This document shows, one piece after another, positions 1 to 9,190 of a stretch of DNA of 64,000 nucleotides; position 1 is the first letter of the stretch; every line of letters starts with the position of its first letter. The notes below the pieces were generated by a model. The model was not told the origin of the DNA and did not search any database. It worked only from the letters and a program-made list of their open reading frames with translations. The DNA is from Cinnamomum chago (taxonomy: Eukaryota; Streptophyta; Magnoliopsida; Laurales; Lauraceae), in contig CP142451.1 in NCBI GenBank assembly GCA_038049695.1, positions 43,349,001 to 43,413,000 of the forward strand, read 5' to 3'. The position numbers were made by a program, and so were the translations under genes.

Positions 1-1623
1 CAAAAAGGGTAGCCAAGGTCCCACCTAGCACTAAGGAAAAAAATAAAAATCTCAAAATCCACCGGACTCAAACTGAGTCCACCGATCGATCGGACCTTCG
101 GTCCGATCGATCGGCCAAAATTTTCTGAACAGGTACCGATCGATCGGTCGAAATTTCTACACAGGGCCCGATCGATCGGTCCAGAAACCCTTACAGTTAC
201 TGACAGACCGATCGATCGGTCTGCACGTCCGATCGATCGGTCCTGGGCGCAGTGCAGGTCCGGGAATTCTGATTTTTCTCTTTTTCTTTCCTTTCCTTCC
301 AACATATAATCAATCACATAAAACTATAAACAAGGGGGCTTAAACACATGTTTCCAAGACATTAAAATGAGCTAAAGAGCTCCTCATTTCAAGTTTTCCC
401 CCTTTCCATCTATTCCATTCACAATAAAACTCAAAGTGGAGAAAACTCATTCATGTGAAACCATTTGAAATTCTTGACAATAGGATGCATGCACTTTCAA
501 GAGCTTAACAAGAAAGAATAACTCATCAATAAGCACATCTCATAATCAATATTTATCATATCAAAAACAACTATTAAAATTACCAAAACCATCAATGAAA
601 TCAAGATTTTCATCACAAAACATGTTAATAAGCAAAACAATCCATTCATCCACTTGCCTTGGGTTAAGAAGATGCACAAATCACTCCACAAAAGCCTCAA
701 AGAAGTCTCTAGCTCCAAACCCACCAAAACCCCCAAATTTTCCCATGAAAACCCTAGAAAATCCAATCCATTGCAAACCTCAATGAAAATCCATGAATGG
801 AAGATAAAAATACTCCAAATGGTTTGGGAAAACAAAGATTAAAAGAAAGAAACCAAATGCTAACCTTTAAAGCCTTGAACCAAGAAGAAGAGCTTGAAAA
901 GAGAAGTTGCCTTTGCTCAAAATCCATGAAAATAACATCTTTGGAAAGCTTGGAAGGTATGGAAGATGATGAGGAGATCAAATCTCCATTTACAATCAAG
1001 AGAAGCCAAGGGAAAGAGGAGAGAGAGAGAGTGGCTGAGAGAGGAGTGGTTCCAGCTCTTGCTGGAACCGTTGCAGGGAAAAGGATGAAGAGGAAGGGGA
1101 AGGAACCCATTTTATAAAGGGGTGGGTGTGGGCCCCACCTCACTTAAACTTCTCAAAGGAAAAACACAAGTTTCTGGGCCCCGGATGAAAACGACGAAGA
1201 AGACAAACTTCATCAGAGAAAAATCTACTTTCCAAAAAGTCTAATTTTGCCAAATTCTGAAATTTTCGAAATTAATGGACAGATTTGGTGTGAAAAGACT
1301 GTTTTGCCCTCAAGGCCAAGAAATCGGTTTTTGGGTTCTCAAATGGATATGGGATCAACATGAAAGTTGTAGGATTCCTCAAGATGAATGCAACGGGCCA
1401 AAAACACGATACGAAACCAATCGGGAAAATCTCACAAGAAAAACAAAGCCGAAAAGGGAACCCCCAAAGGGCCCCACAAGCTACCAAAGCACTCAAAAGC
1501 CCAAAACTAGAAGAAAACCATTCTAGCTCACAAACTCAACCCAACAACTACTAATCCCACTAAAAGAACTAATCCACAAATAAAACAACACTAATCCAAG
1601 AGATTAGGGGTCGGGTTCTCACA
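1..1623 (-). mobile_element. Partial Del/Tekay-like gypsy LTR (fossil)
   Basis: This stretch is the terminal part of a long LTR in minus orientation; its other end lies outside the window. Seen: it parallels 13500-15009 of the solo LTR (opening phrase 'aaaagggtagccaaggtccc', a palindrome cluster, the phrase 'gggaacccccaaagggcccca', and the run to the terminus). Read on the minus strand it starts TGTGAGAACCCGACC, a usual start for Del/Tekay LTRs. A minus-strand TATA-like stretch (TTTATAAAAT) lies near 1111-1120. Short open frames inside it have no recognisable domain. The LTR is divergent from the solo LTR, so it is a separate subfamily or an old copy. Confidence 0.6.
82..240. repeat. Cluster of six CCGATCGATCGG palindromes
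   Basis: Six exact copies of the 12-bp palindrome CCGATCGATCGG lie at 82-93, 103-114, 136-147, 168-179, 208-219 and 229-240, separated by 9 to 28 bases of unrelated sequence. The first two are joined by a small hairpin-like stretch (ggaccttcggtcc). The cluster occupies the same relative place in this LTR as the CGGTCGACCG cluster of the related solo LTR at 13597-13795. Confidence 0.9.
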
Positions 1624-2733
1624 CCGTTGGACCAGGTCGACCTGGGGGTCATGGGGTCGACCGGGCCAACTAGCCGTTGGACTGTTTTTTGCATAAAAGT
1701 CCATTCCATTCCTTTCTTTGGATAGGCTTGTTGGGTGATCATTTGGAACTATTTTGAAGCCTAAGGAAGAGGAATGAGTTGATAAGGCTAGAGGGTCAAT
1801 GGAAATCAAAAATGCTTGAGACAAAGGTATATCTTTCAAGTTAAGACTTGGTTTCCATTCCATTTAAAATCAATGCATGTTTAACTCTTTGTATTTTCAT
1901 ATATGCATGATTTCTAGCTTTAAAAGAGATGTTTAGCAAACACAATATCATCTTTGGAATATTAGATTGCTTTGCAAACATTCTTGTCTAAATCACATGT
2001 GTTCTTAGTAGTTAATCTTCTTACAACTTGTTTAGTACTTTCTTTCAAGTTGCTTGAACCTTTCATGTGATTAGCATATATCTTCAATCATCATTTTCTG
2101 AGATTAGACTTTAAAATGCATCAAGCATTCATTTAAGAGCTTCATTTTAGAATTTGATTGAAGTAAACATTCATACACTTTGTGCACACACTTTAGCTAA
2201 TTGTTGTGTATGTTTGTACATTGATTTTCACTTTCATATCAGCCTATTTAAGAGGCAGTTCTATTGAGCTTAAATTGTATCTCTTAGAGTGTTTTTGTAT
2301 AGACGCTAGAGAAAACTTTCATTTGTAAAGTTATTGCTTAGCCTAAGAAAAGTACATTGTAAAGGTTATTGCTTAGCCTTGGAAAAGCATCTTGTAGAGG
2401 TTGTTGTTTAACCTAGAAAAACAACATTGTAAAGGTTATTGCTTAGCCTATTAAAAAGCATAGTTAGTGTAAATCCGGTGGGGTGATTGGATCACAAGCC
2501 GGTAGTGGATGTAGGCATTGAGGCCGAACCAGTATAAATCTTTGTGCAATGGTGTATGCTTGTGGTGATTTCTTATGTTAGCTTCTGCATCTTGTTTGGT
2601 AAATCATCACTTGTGACTAGTTTATTTTAATGAAATTAAAATTGGTCTAAATTGGTCACTTGTTGTAGCTCACCCTATTCAACCCCCCCCCCCCCCCCCC
2701 CCCCCCTCTAGGGTTAGGTCCTAGGACTTTTAA
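1624..2733 (+). mobile_element. Truncated LTR of the gag-only copia-like family (fossil)
   Basis: Plus-oriented LTR fragment related to the LTRs of elements 1-3, which are minus-oriented. Seen: two ggtcgacc boxes near 1637-1662, the phrase 'actagccgttggactg', a TATA-like 'tgcataaaagtccattcc', the minisatellite 'aaggttattgcttagcct', the box 'ccggtggggtgattggatcacaag' (in two shorter parts) and the terminal 'tctagggttaggtcctaggact'. Its start is missing, and no internal region follows it. It abuts the gypsy LTR at 1623 directly. It contains an exact MSA-type motif at 1671-1681. Confidence 0.8.
2683..2706 (+). repeat. C24 homopolymer
   Basis: An uninterrupted run of 24 cytosines sits where the family's other LTRs carry 7-9 C (read on the LTR strand) before 'tctaggg'. 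It is an expansion of an LTR homopolymer, although assembly error in a long homopolymer is possible. The complementary G24 could form a quadruplex. Confidence 0.9.
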
Positions 2734-3378
2734 GAATTAGCTGAGTTGAACATCTAAATAATTATCACTTTTGTTCTCCAAAACTCTCATAATTTGTAAT
2801 TTCCAAAGGCTACAAAGGACCTGAGTTGAGCATCATAAAATCCCAGTTTGAGGGAGACATCATTTGAAATTTCTCCAAATCCCTTGCAACCAAACAAGCA
2901 AGAGTCACATAAGTAGCAAGAGCTCCATGTGATACGTATCTTGCTTGGCTAAATTCAGGTTACACATGGCATACAACTTTCTTAGATAATGACACTTGTT
3001 AAATTCGTTATGTTTGTGTTTTTTTCCCAGTGTGTTAAAACTTTTAATTTCCATAAGCTGTTGGATTAGGATTTTGCTTCATTGCTTTTTCATGTTCTTG
3101 ATTCTGTTGGTTGTTACTTCATGTTATTAAATTGGAGGTGAGTTTTAGATTTCTTGTTCATAATTTCGTAAAGATGCGAAAGATATTGTTTTTTTTGTTC
3201 TCTTTGATTTGAAGTATATTAGCGACCCACAGTCATTATGCCATATCTCGGAACCCTCTACTCAAATGCTTGGTACACTACATGAGGTACAATATTGAAG
3301 TCAATGCTAGTTGCTATGCTTTTTTTCTTTGCTTTTCTTTTTGTTTCTTAATAAATTCAGTATGCAAGATGTTTTATG
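2734..3378. other. Host DNA left of element 1
   Basis: A 645-bp stretch between two transposon insertions. Most of it is T-rich on the plus strand and intron-like. It is the original left neighbour of 10948 onward, where a TGA-type exon begins about 310 bp further right. Apart from one possible minus-strand exon (2810-2948) I see no coding signal. Confidence 0.6.
2810..2948 (-). pseudogene. Possible short exon of unknown gene
   Basis: On the minus strand a splice-acceptor-like TTTAG at 2949-2953 is followed by an open stretch of about 45 codons ending in TAG at 2810-2812. The peptide includes GALATYVTLACLVARDLEKF and MMSPSNWDF, which looks more protein-like than its surroundings. I do not recognise the family. 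It could equally be chance open frame in intronic DNA. No upstream exon can be tied to it. Confidence 0.2.
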
Positions 3379-3644
3379 TGAAAGTCCGCTATGGATCCTA
3401 ACCCTAGAGGGGGGGTGAATAGGGTGAGCTACAACTAATGACTAATTATGACCAATTTTAATTTCTTAAACTAAACTAGTCACAAGTGGTGATTATAAGA
3501 AAAAATGCGGAAGCTCAAATAAACAATCACCACAAAAGCATGCACCACAACACCAAGGTTTATAGTGGTTCGGCCTCAATGCCTACATCCACTACCGGCT
3601 TGTGTCTCCATCACCCCACCGGATTCCACTACTTATGCTTTTTA

Positions 3645-3800
3645 CTAGGCTAAGCAATAACCCTTACAATATGCTTTTCTTAGGCTTAGCAATAACCTTA
3701 CAATGTTGTTTTTCTAAGGCTCAACAACAACCTCTCAATTGTGCTTTTCTAGGCTTAGCATTAACCTTTACAAATTGCTTTTCAAAGGCTAAGCAATAAC
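3645..3800 (-). repeat. LTR minisatellite (about 35-bp units)
   Basis: Four to five imperfect units built on 'aggctaagcaataaccttacaa' plus a variable 'tgcttttct' spacer. The same array recurs in every LTR of this family (9457-9612, 27579-27740, 33453-33614, 39370-39500, 45000-45160 and, inverted, 2330-2465). It lies downstream of the TATA box in LTR orientation, hence in the R-U5 transcribed part. Confidence 0.85.
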
Positions 3801-4484
3801 CTTACACAAAGATGATTTCTCATAGAAAGTGTCTTCACAAAAGATCACTCTAAGAGATTACAATTTAAGCACAATGGAATTTGCCTCTTAAATAGGCTAA
3901 TAGGAAAATGAAATTCCAATTACAAACATACACTAAAATAAACTAAAGTGTGTGCACAAAGTGTATGTATGAGTTTCTTCAATCAAATTTAACAATGAAG
4001 CTTTTAAATGAATGCATGATGCATTTTAAAATCAAGGTTTATAAAATGATGATTGAAGAGAAAACTAATCACATAAAGAATTCAAACAACTTTGATGAAA
4101 TGAATTAAACAAGTTGTATGAATGTTAAAATCTAAGAAAGCATGTGATTAGGATAAGAGAGTTTGCAAACTAATCTAATTTACCAAGGATGATTTAGAGT
4201 TTGCAACACATCTCTTTAAAAGCTAGAAATCATGCAAATATGCAAATACAAAGATTTAATGATGCATTGATTCTACTTTTAATGGAAATCAAAATGATAA
4301 GTAAGGTCTACCTTTTTAAATCTCAAACATTTGATTTCCAAATGGCCTTCTAGCCTTTCCAACTTCTTCCCCTTTGTTTGGCTCCAAAATGCTCTCAAGA
4401 GCTCATTTGTTCAACTTTTGAGAAGTTGGAAATGAATGGACTTTATAGGCAAAAAACAGTCCACGGGCTAGTTGTCTCGGTCGA

Positions 4485-4614
4485 CCTAGAGGTCTCGGTC
4501 GACCGGGAAGGCATAACGGTCGGATTTTTGACCGTTGGAGGTTTCAGTTCAGAAACTGTAAAAATTACCTCCAGTTGTCTCGGTCGACCGAGACCTGTGT
4601 CTCGGTCGACCGGC
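4485..4614 (-). promoter_or_regulatory. Palindrome array with MSA-like box in element 1 LTR
   Basis: Seen: four ggtcgacc boxes, one a perfect 14-bp palindrome CTCGGTCGACCGAG (4579-4592), plus an inverted AACGGTC/GACCGTT pair (4514-4537). The sequence at 4529-4539 read on the minus strand (TCCAACGGTCA) is an exact match to the MSA consensus YCYAACGGYYA. The array lies directly upstream of the LTR TATA box. A regulatory role is inferred from position only. Confidence 0.6.
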
Positions 4615-5130
4615 AACACTGCCGGGACACCCCATTTTGCAAAAATTCAATTTTTGCCTATTTGAAGGTATATCTATGGGGGACCTTTTGGGCCATTAAA
4701 TCAAGCTTAAATACATGTTTTAGAGATATTCTAAGATGTTTAAAAACAAGGGAAACACAAAGCCTAAAATGATTTGAAACTTTAAACCAAAGGCTAGCTT
4801 GATTTGAAAAACTCCTTTTTCCAAAAACAATGCATACAAAAGTGATTCTTAAAGAGATGAATGTATGCAAAGCTTAAACCTAAATTCTAACATGATTTTC
4901 CAAATGCAATGCACAATGAATTAGGTTTTCAAAAAGAGTTTGGGTTCTAAAACCAATGCATCCAAGTATAAAACCAAAACATGCATAAAACCAAAGCTTT
5001 TCCAAATCTTAAAAGCTATGCATGTATAAAACTAGATTTCAAGGGTTTTCTAAACCAATGCTAGTGTGTGAATACAAATGATGCCAATATGCAATGCATC
5101 CATCAAATTGCAAAAACAAAAGACCTAACA

Positions 5131-5720
5131 ATCTCCCCCTTTGCAATTTGATGGCAACTTACTCATCATTGAAAAAACACACTTTGTCTTTAGCTCCCCC
5201 TAAGCTTGACAAGTCTTGAAATCTTCTTGGATGCTCCTTCTCTTAGCTTGGGCTCTTTGGCTCTTTACTTCACTCTTCTTGATGCTTGGAGCTTGATCAT
5301 CCTTCAAGCTTTCTCTTCTCATCTTCCTCTTTATGGCCAAGCATCTTCTTTAGCTCCAAGCTTTCTTTCTTCTATTAGCTCTCCCCCTTTGACCATGCCT
5401 CTTTCTCCCTTTGGCAAGGTATGTATTCTCTCCCCTTGTAGAAGATCATACACAACTCTCCCCTTTGGAAGCTTGGACTTTCTCTTCACCCTTTTGAGAA
5501 CATGCATAATTTCTCCCCCTTTGCCATTAAATTGCAAAGGTACCTACACACATGAAACAAAGAAAATACCTTTAGTAGCACCTGTTAACAAATGACATCG
5601 AAAATGAAATACATAACAGGCTATCATGTGAGGTAGTAGTCTCTAAGGGTTCAAAGGCAATCCTAGGGTCAATTTGATCACAACTAATACTTCCTATGAA
5701 GGTTTACACTCCCCCTCAAT
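5131..5720 (-). promoter_or_regulatory. Multiple polypurine tracts of element 1
   Basis: Just inside the 3' LTR the minus strand carries repeated purine runs of the type CAAAGGGGGAGA (plus strand: 'atctccccctttg' at 5131, 'agctccccct' near 5192, 'ctctccccctttg' near 5384, 'tctccccctttg' near 5512, 'cactccccct' near 5708). The tract touching the LTR is the probable plus-strand primer. Several polypurine tracts upstream of the 3' LTR is a reported hallmark of Sireviruses. Open frames on both strands here (for example 5206-5595) follow from the low-complexity tracts and are not called as genes. Confidence 0.65.
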
Positions 5721-7535
5721 CCATTCTCTTCTTTTGTCAAACTTTTGACAAAGATTTAACTATTAGGTACAAGAAGAAGATGGTTTAACCAAGTGAGGGT
5801 CAACTTCAAAGAAAGGATTAGATTCATTTAACTATCAAGCTCATATGATCAAATTGCCAAAAGAAAGCAAGGTCTATGGAAAAAGCCATCATGGATATCA
5901 ATTGGAAAGACAAAGAATACCAATTGAGATTTAGGATATGACTATTTAAATCAATCACTCTAAAATGGATTTAAAAATATACCTATTAGGAAAAATCCAA
6001 ATTAGAGCTATCCATGATATGGGGTTTACTCAAACATAGCATCAAATAATCTAACTATGGAAAGCATATGCTATGAAGGTTTTGAAAATCATTTCATTCA
6101 ATCAATAAATATGACTTATTAAAGTGCAAATGAGTGAAATGAATTCCAAGCATGAAGCCAACCTCAACTAATAACCAACCAATATTATTAACACATAAAC
6201 ATGGTGGTCATGAGATATACCTATATGAGCAAAAGAGGTGGCAACATGAGCATTATGATGCTAATGGTGTGTGACATGGAACAATCATATTACTTATCAA
6301 GTTCAATCCAAAGCACACAAGGTCTATCACATACACAAGATAAGATATCAATTGGATAGAAATCAATGGAAAGTTATACCAAATGAAACCAATTGAATAT
6401 GATAACATGATTAAAAGCAAGGATGTGACAAACCCAAAAATCCATCAAGCATCATAAATGCATATTCATCACTTTTAAAGATATGACTAATGAGCATAGT
6501 GATGAACAAGGTAAATTGCAATGCAAAAATATATTACTTTGTAAAGCATGCAATTTCCAAAGTGACTAAATCATATGAATTCAACACTAAGATATCCATC
6601 AAACAAGAGATATAACTATGAAATACAAGGAATGGATTTCAAAGAGGTTCATATGATCAAGAACACTACTATGAAGTTGAAACATGTATAAAGATGACTC
6701 CAAGAGAATCTACATGAATCAACATCATAACCATCCATAAAGATATGACTAGAGAGCATAGAGGATGGATTTAGGTTCTAGTATGGTTTCTACAAATGAT
6801 ACTAAGATCACAACCATACATGGAACCAATTGTCATTTGCATATAAAAAGAATGTAAACACATAAGCTAAAGATGCAAACAACATACATTTCCATTTCTA
6901 AAGATAATGAAACCAAAAGAAAAAGGAAATGAGAATAATGGAACATGCTTAGATGAATATAACTAATGAGATTAAAAAGCATTTCCATTCAAAACAATCT
7001 TCAAATCATTTTGAAAAACAAAATCCAACAATGAGCATAAAGGAATGATTTTGAAGATCAATTATCAACATTGTATTTGAAAAGATATAACTTCATTAAA
7101 ACACATACAAGTTGATTTTTCAAAACACTGTTCTCCATATAAAATTATAACTTATAAATCCATGGAAAACTTGAATTGATTCAAATCATTTGTTCAAATA
7201 ATCTTACTATGACATAAACACAAATGATTCAACAATTGATCATGAAGAGTCTAGCTATGAAAGCTTTTGAAATCACAATCAATTGATCATGTAAAGAAAT
7301 GCAATGCAAGACATATGTGTGCAAAAGACAAATCAAACATGATGAAATTATAATCAAATGATTTTGAAAACCATGACATGTAACTTAGAATGGTGCATGA
7401 AACCAAAATCAAATGATCATAAAGAAGCAATGCATTTTAAGAAATCTAACTAAAAGAAACAAAATGCAAATGCACTCATGACCAACAAAGTGATTTAACT
7501 AATAAAGAGTAGGTTGGTCAATGAGGTTCAAGACC
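5721..7535 (-). other. Non-coding internal region of element 1
   Basis: About 1.8 kb of A-rich DNA with no long open frame on either strand. It is full of recurring short words ('atatgatc', 'tataact', 'aacatga') and is recognisably conserved in order and sequence with 29720-31501 (element 2) and 41420-43206 (element 3). It sits where an autonomous relative would carry pol. Confidence 0.75.
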
Positions 7536-9074
7536 CTAAGGTTTGTCTAGGTATAAAACTTTGGGAATCCACCTAAGGTCTTGGGAGGGTTGAACTTTGA
7601 GGTCAATTTTGAAATCCTCACCAACTATAGGAGATTTGACTTGATAAATTTTCAATTTAAACTTATCACCAAGATATTTAGATTTTACTAAATTTGGCTT
7701 AGAATGGTGATTAGTCTTTTGAGGTTGGTGATTATTCTTCATAGGGGATTGTTTTCTATTCTTCTTATTTTCTCCCTTTCTTTGACTTTTGAAATTTAGA
7801 TTTAACTTTGTAATTTTCTTCAAAAGTTCTTTCATGTTTTGACTTAAGGGAGGTAGGTTGAGAAGCTTTTTGTTAATAGATTCTTTTAAACTTGGTTTGA
7901 CTTGTTTAACCTTTTTAGAATCTATTTTTGGAGACTCCATTTTAAATGGTTTAACTTGTTTAGTCTTTTTGGAGTCTTCCTTTGTTTTTAGTGTCTTACC
8001 CTTCAAGTTTGATTTTACTTTCTTTGGTTCAAAGATGGGTTTAGACACATAGCTTCTTTTCCTTAGTTTGCACTCAAACCTAAAGTGTCCTTCATTGCCA
8101 CAATAATCACATTTTGATTTGGGCAAGGGAGGAAGAGTGCTAGAGAAAGAGGACTCACCTTTCACAAAAGTGTTGGTGAATTTAGGGTCATGAGACATAT
8201 TCCTATTGAATCCAATACCCGTCCTATCTCCAAGAGGTTTACCCATTTTAAATAATTTTTCAAGTCTATCTTCACTTTGGGTAACCTTGCACTCATACTT
8301 TTGTTTATAGTTTTCAAGTTGAGTGACTTTGGTTATAAGGATTGAATTTTCATGTTTGACTTTTGAAAGTTCATTTTCAATTTCCTTATAATTGCTTAGC
8401 TCTTCATTGGCAAGTTGTAATTTATGTTTAAGGTCATTAACAACATTAGTTCCAAGCTCTTGAGTTTTTAACTTACTTTTGATCAACTTGGCTTCTAAGT
8501 TGTTAAAGTCTTTATCTTGTCTTTTAATTGTATCTCTTAGGTTTAAATTTTCATTTTTAAGTTCATCACAATTTATCTTAATCTCATTTAATTCATCTTG
8601 AGCATTAGATAAATTTTCCTTAGAGATAGTCAATTTAGATTCAAGATTGTTAAAGTCTTTATCTTGCCTTTGTAATTGATCTCTTTGTTTTAGATTTCCC
8701 TTATTGACATTATCATAATCCATCTTTAATTCTTTTAGTTCATCTTGAATGTTAGATAGATTATTTAAAGAGATCATGAACTTAGATTCTACACAATTTA
8801 TTAATTCTTCTTTTTCTCTAAGTTCATCTTTTGAAGAAGCTAATTCTTTGGTTAGATTCATAGATTCTTCTCTTAAGCTCTTGTTTCTTTTATCAAGCTT
8901 TGTAGATAATGTATATAATTCATTATAGGCTTGTTGAAGCTCATCTTCATCATACTCAATTTCTTCCTCTTTTGAGTCAAATTGATATTCATTTAATTGA
9001 TGGTTTGAATCTCTAATAGAAGGAAGAGTGAGGGGTCTAGAAGAATCTACAAGATCTAGGATAGTGGAGTCCAT
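7536..9074 (-). CDS. Gag-like coiled-coil CCHC protein (element 1)
   Basis: An uninterrupted ORF of about 512 residues; the first ATG is at 9072-9074 (an in-frame TTG lies five codons upstream). Domains: acidic N-terminus; coiled coil over residues about 40-250 with ELxKE/NLRDQ-type heptads; a conserved block DRTGIGFNRNMSHDPKFT; a CCHC zinc knuckle CDYCGNEGHFRFEC (about residues 322-335); a Lys/Ser-rich basic tail; and a terminal LRWIPKVLYLDKP. This matches the C-terminal half of Sirevirus-type copia Gag, which is known for coiled coils. The N-terminal capsid-like (UBN2) part and any protease are not there. Likely role (inference): RNA binding through the knuckle and co-assembly with a partner element's Gag through the coil. 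It begins about 100 nt after the 5' LTR. Confidence 0.85.
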   Translation of the reverse strand: MDSTILDLVDSSRPLTLPSIRDSNHQLNEYQFDSKEEEIEYDEDELQQAYNELYTLSTKLDKRNKSLREESMNLTKELASSKDELREKEELINCVESKFMISLNNLSNIQDELKELKMDYDNVNKGNLKQRDQLQRQDKDFNNLESKLTISKENLSNAQDELNEIKINCDELKNENLNLRDTIKRQDKDFNNLEAKLIKSKLKTQELGTNVVNDLKHKLQLANEELSNYKEIENELSKVKHENSILITKVTQLENYKQKYECKVTQSEDRLEKLFKMGKPLGDRTGIGFNRNMSHDPKFTNTFVKGESSFSSTLPPLPKSKCDYCGNEGHFRFECKLRKRSYVSKPIFEPKKVKSNLKGKTLKTKEDSKKTKQVKPFKMESPKIDSKKVKQVKPSLKESINKKLLNLPPLSQNMKELLKKITKLNLNFKSQRKGENKKNRKQSPMKNNHQPQKTNHHSKPNLVKSKYLGDKFKLKIYQVKSPIVGEDFKIDLKVQPSQDLRWIPKVLYLDKP

Positions 9075-9176
9075 TCTAATGATTTTCAAGTAAGGACAAC
9101 TCTAGGGTTTTAACTCTAGGTTTTTACACCTAATCAAGAGTTCCAAACACTTGATCCTAAGGGATTAGAGCACTTG

Positions 9177-9188
9177 GCTCTGATACCA
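9177..9188 (-). promoter_or_regulatory. Primer-binding site, tRNA-iMet (element 1)
   Basis: The minus strand reads TGGTATCAGAGC two bases from the 5' LTR. This is the standard plant initiator-Met tRNA primer site and fixes the element's orientation. Confidence 0.95.
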
Positions 9189-9190
9189 AT

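Larger units (their letters stand above)
3379..5130 (-). repeat. Element 1 3' LTR
   Basis: Left copy of the LTR, in minus orientation. It contains, in element order, a T/A-rich U3, a palindrome array (4485-4614), the TATA box (revcomp of ctttata near 4441-4446), a minisatellite of 'aggctaagcaataacctt' units (about 3645-3800) and the terminal G-run box 'gagggggggtgaataggg'. Several short open frames within it are not genes. Confidence 0.93.

Noticed and set aside
82-240. CRISPR-like pattern of regular short repeats with unique spacers
   Set aside because: The repeats are 12-bp perfect palindromes in a plant gypsy LTR, spacers are irregular (9-28 bp), and no cas-like gene exists nearby.
3602-3799. 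Cys/Phe-rich open frame in the LTR minisatellite (also at 9414-9611)
   Set aside because: It is generated by the 'aggctaagcaataacc' repeat in one frame and does not persist in the other subfamilies.
5331-5537. Minus-strand small ORF (KGERGMVKGG-type) with relatives in elements 2 and 3
   Set aside because: Similar peptides appear in all three elements, but they track the repeated GGGGGAG tracts and differ in frame and ends between copies, so conserved nucleotide signals explain them better.
5206-5595. Plus-strand open frame of 129 codons in element 1
   Set aside because: It is antisense to the repeated polypurine tracts, low in complexity, not preserved as a frame in elements 2 and 3, and has no domain.
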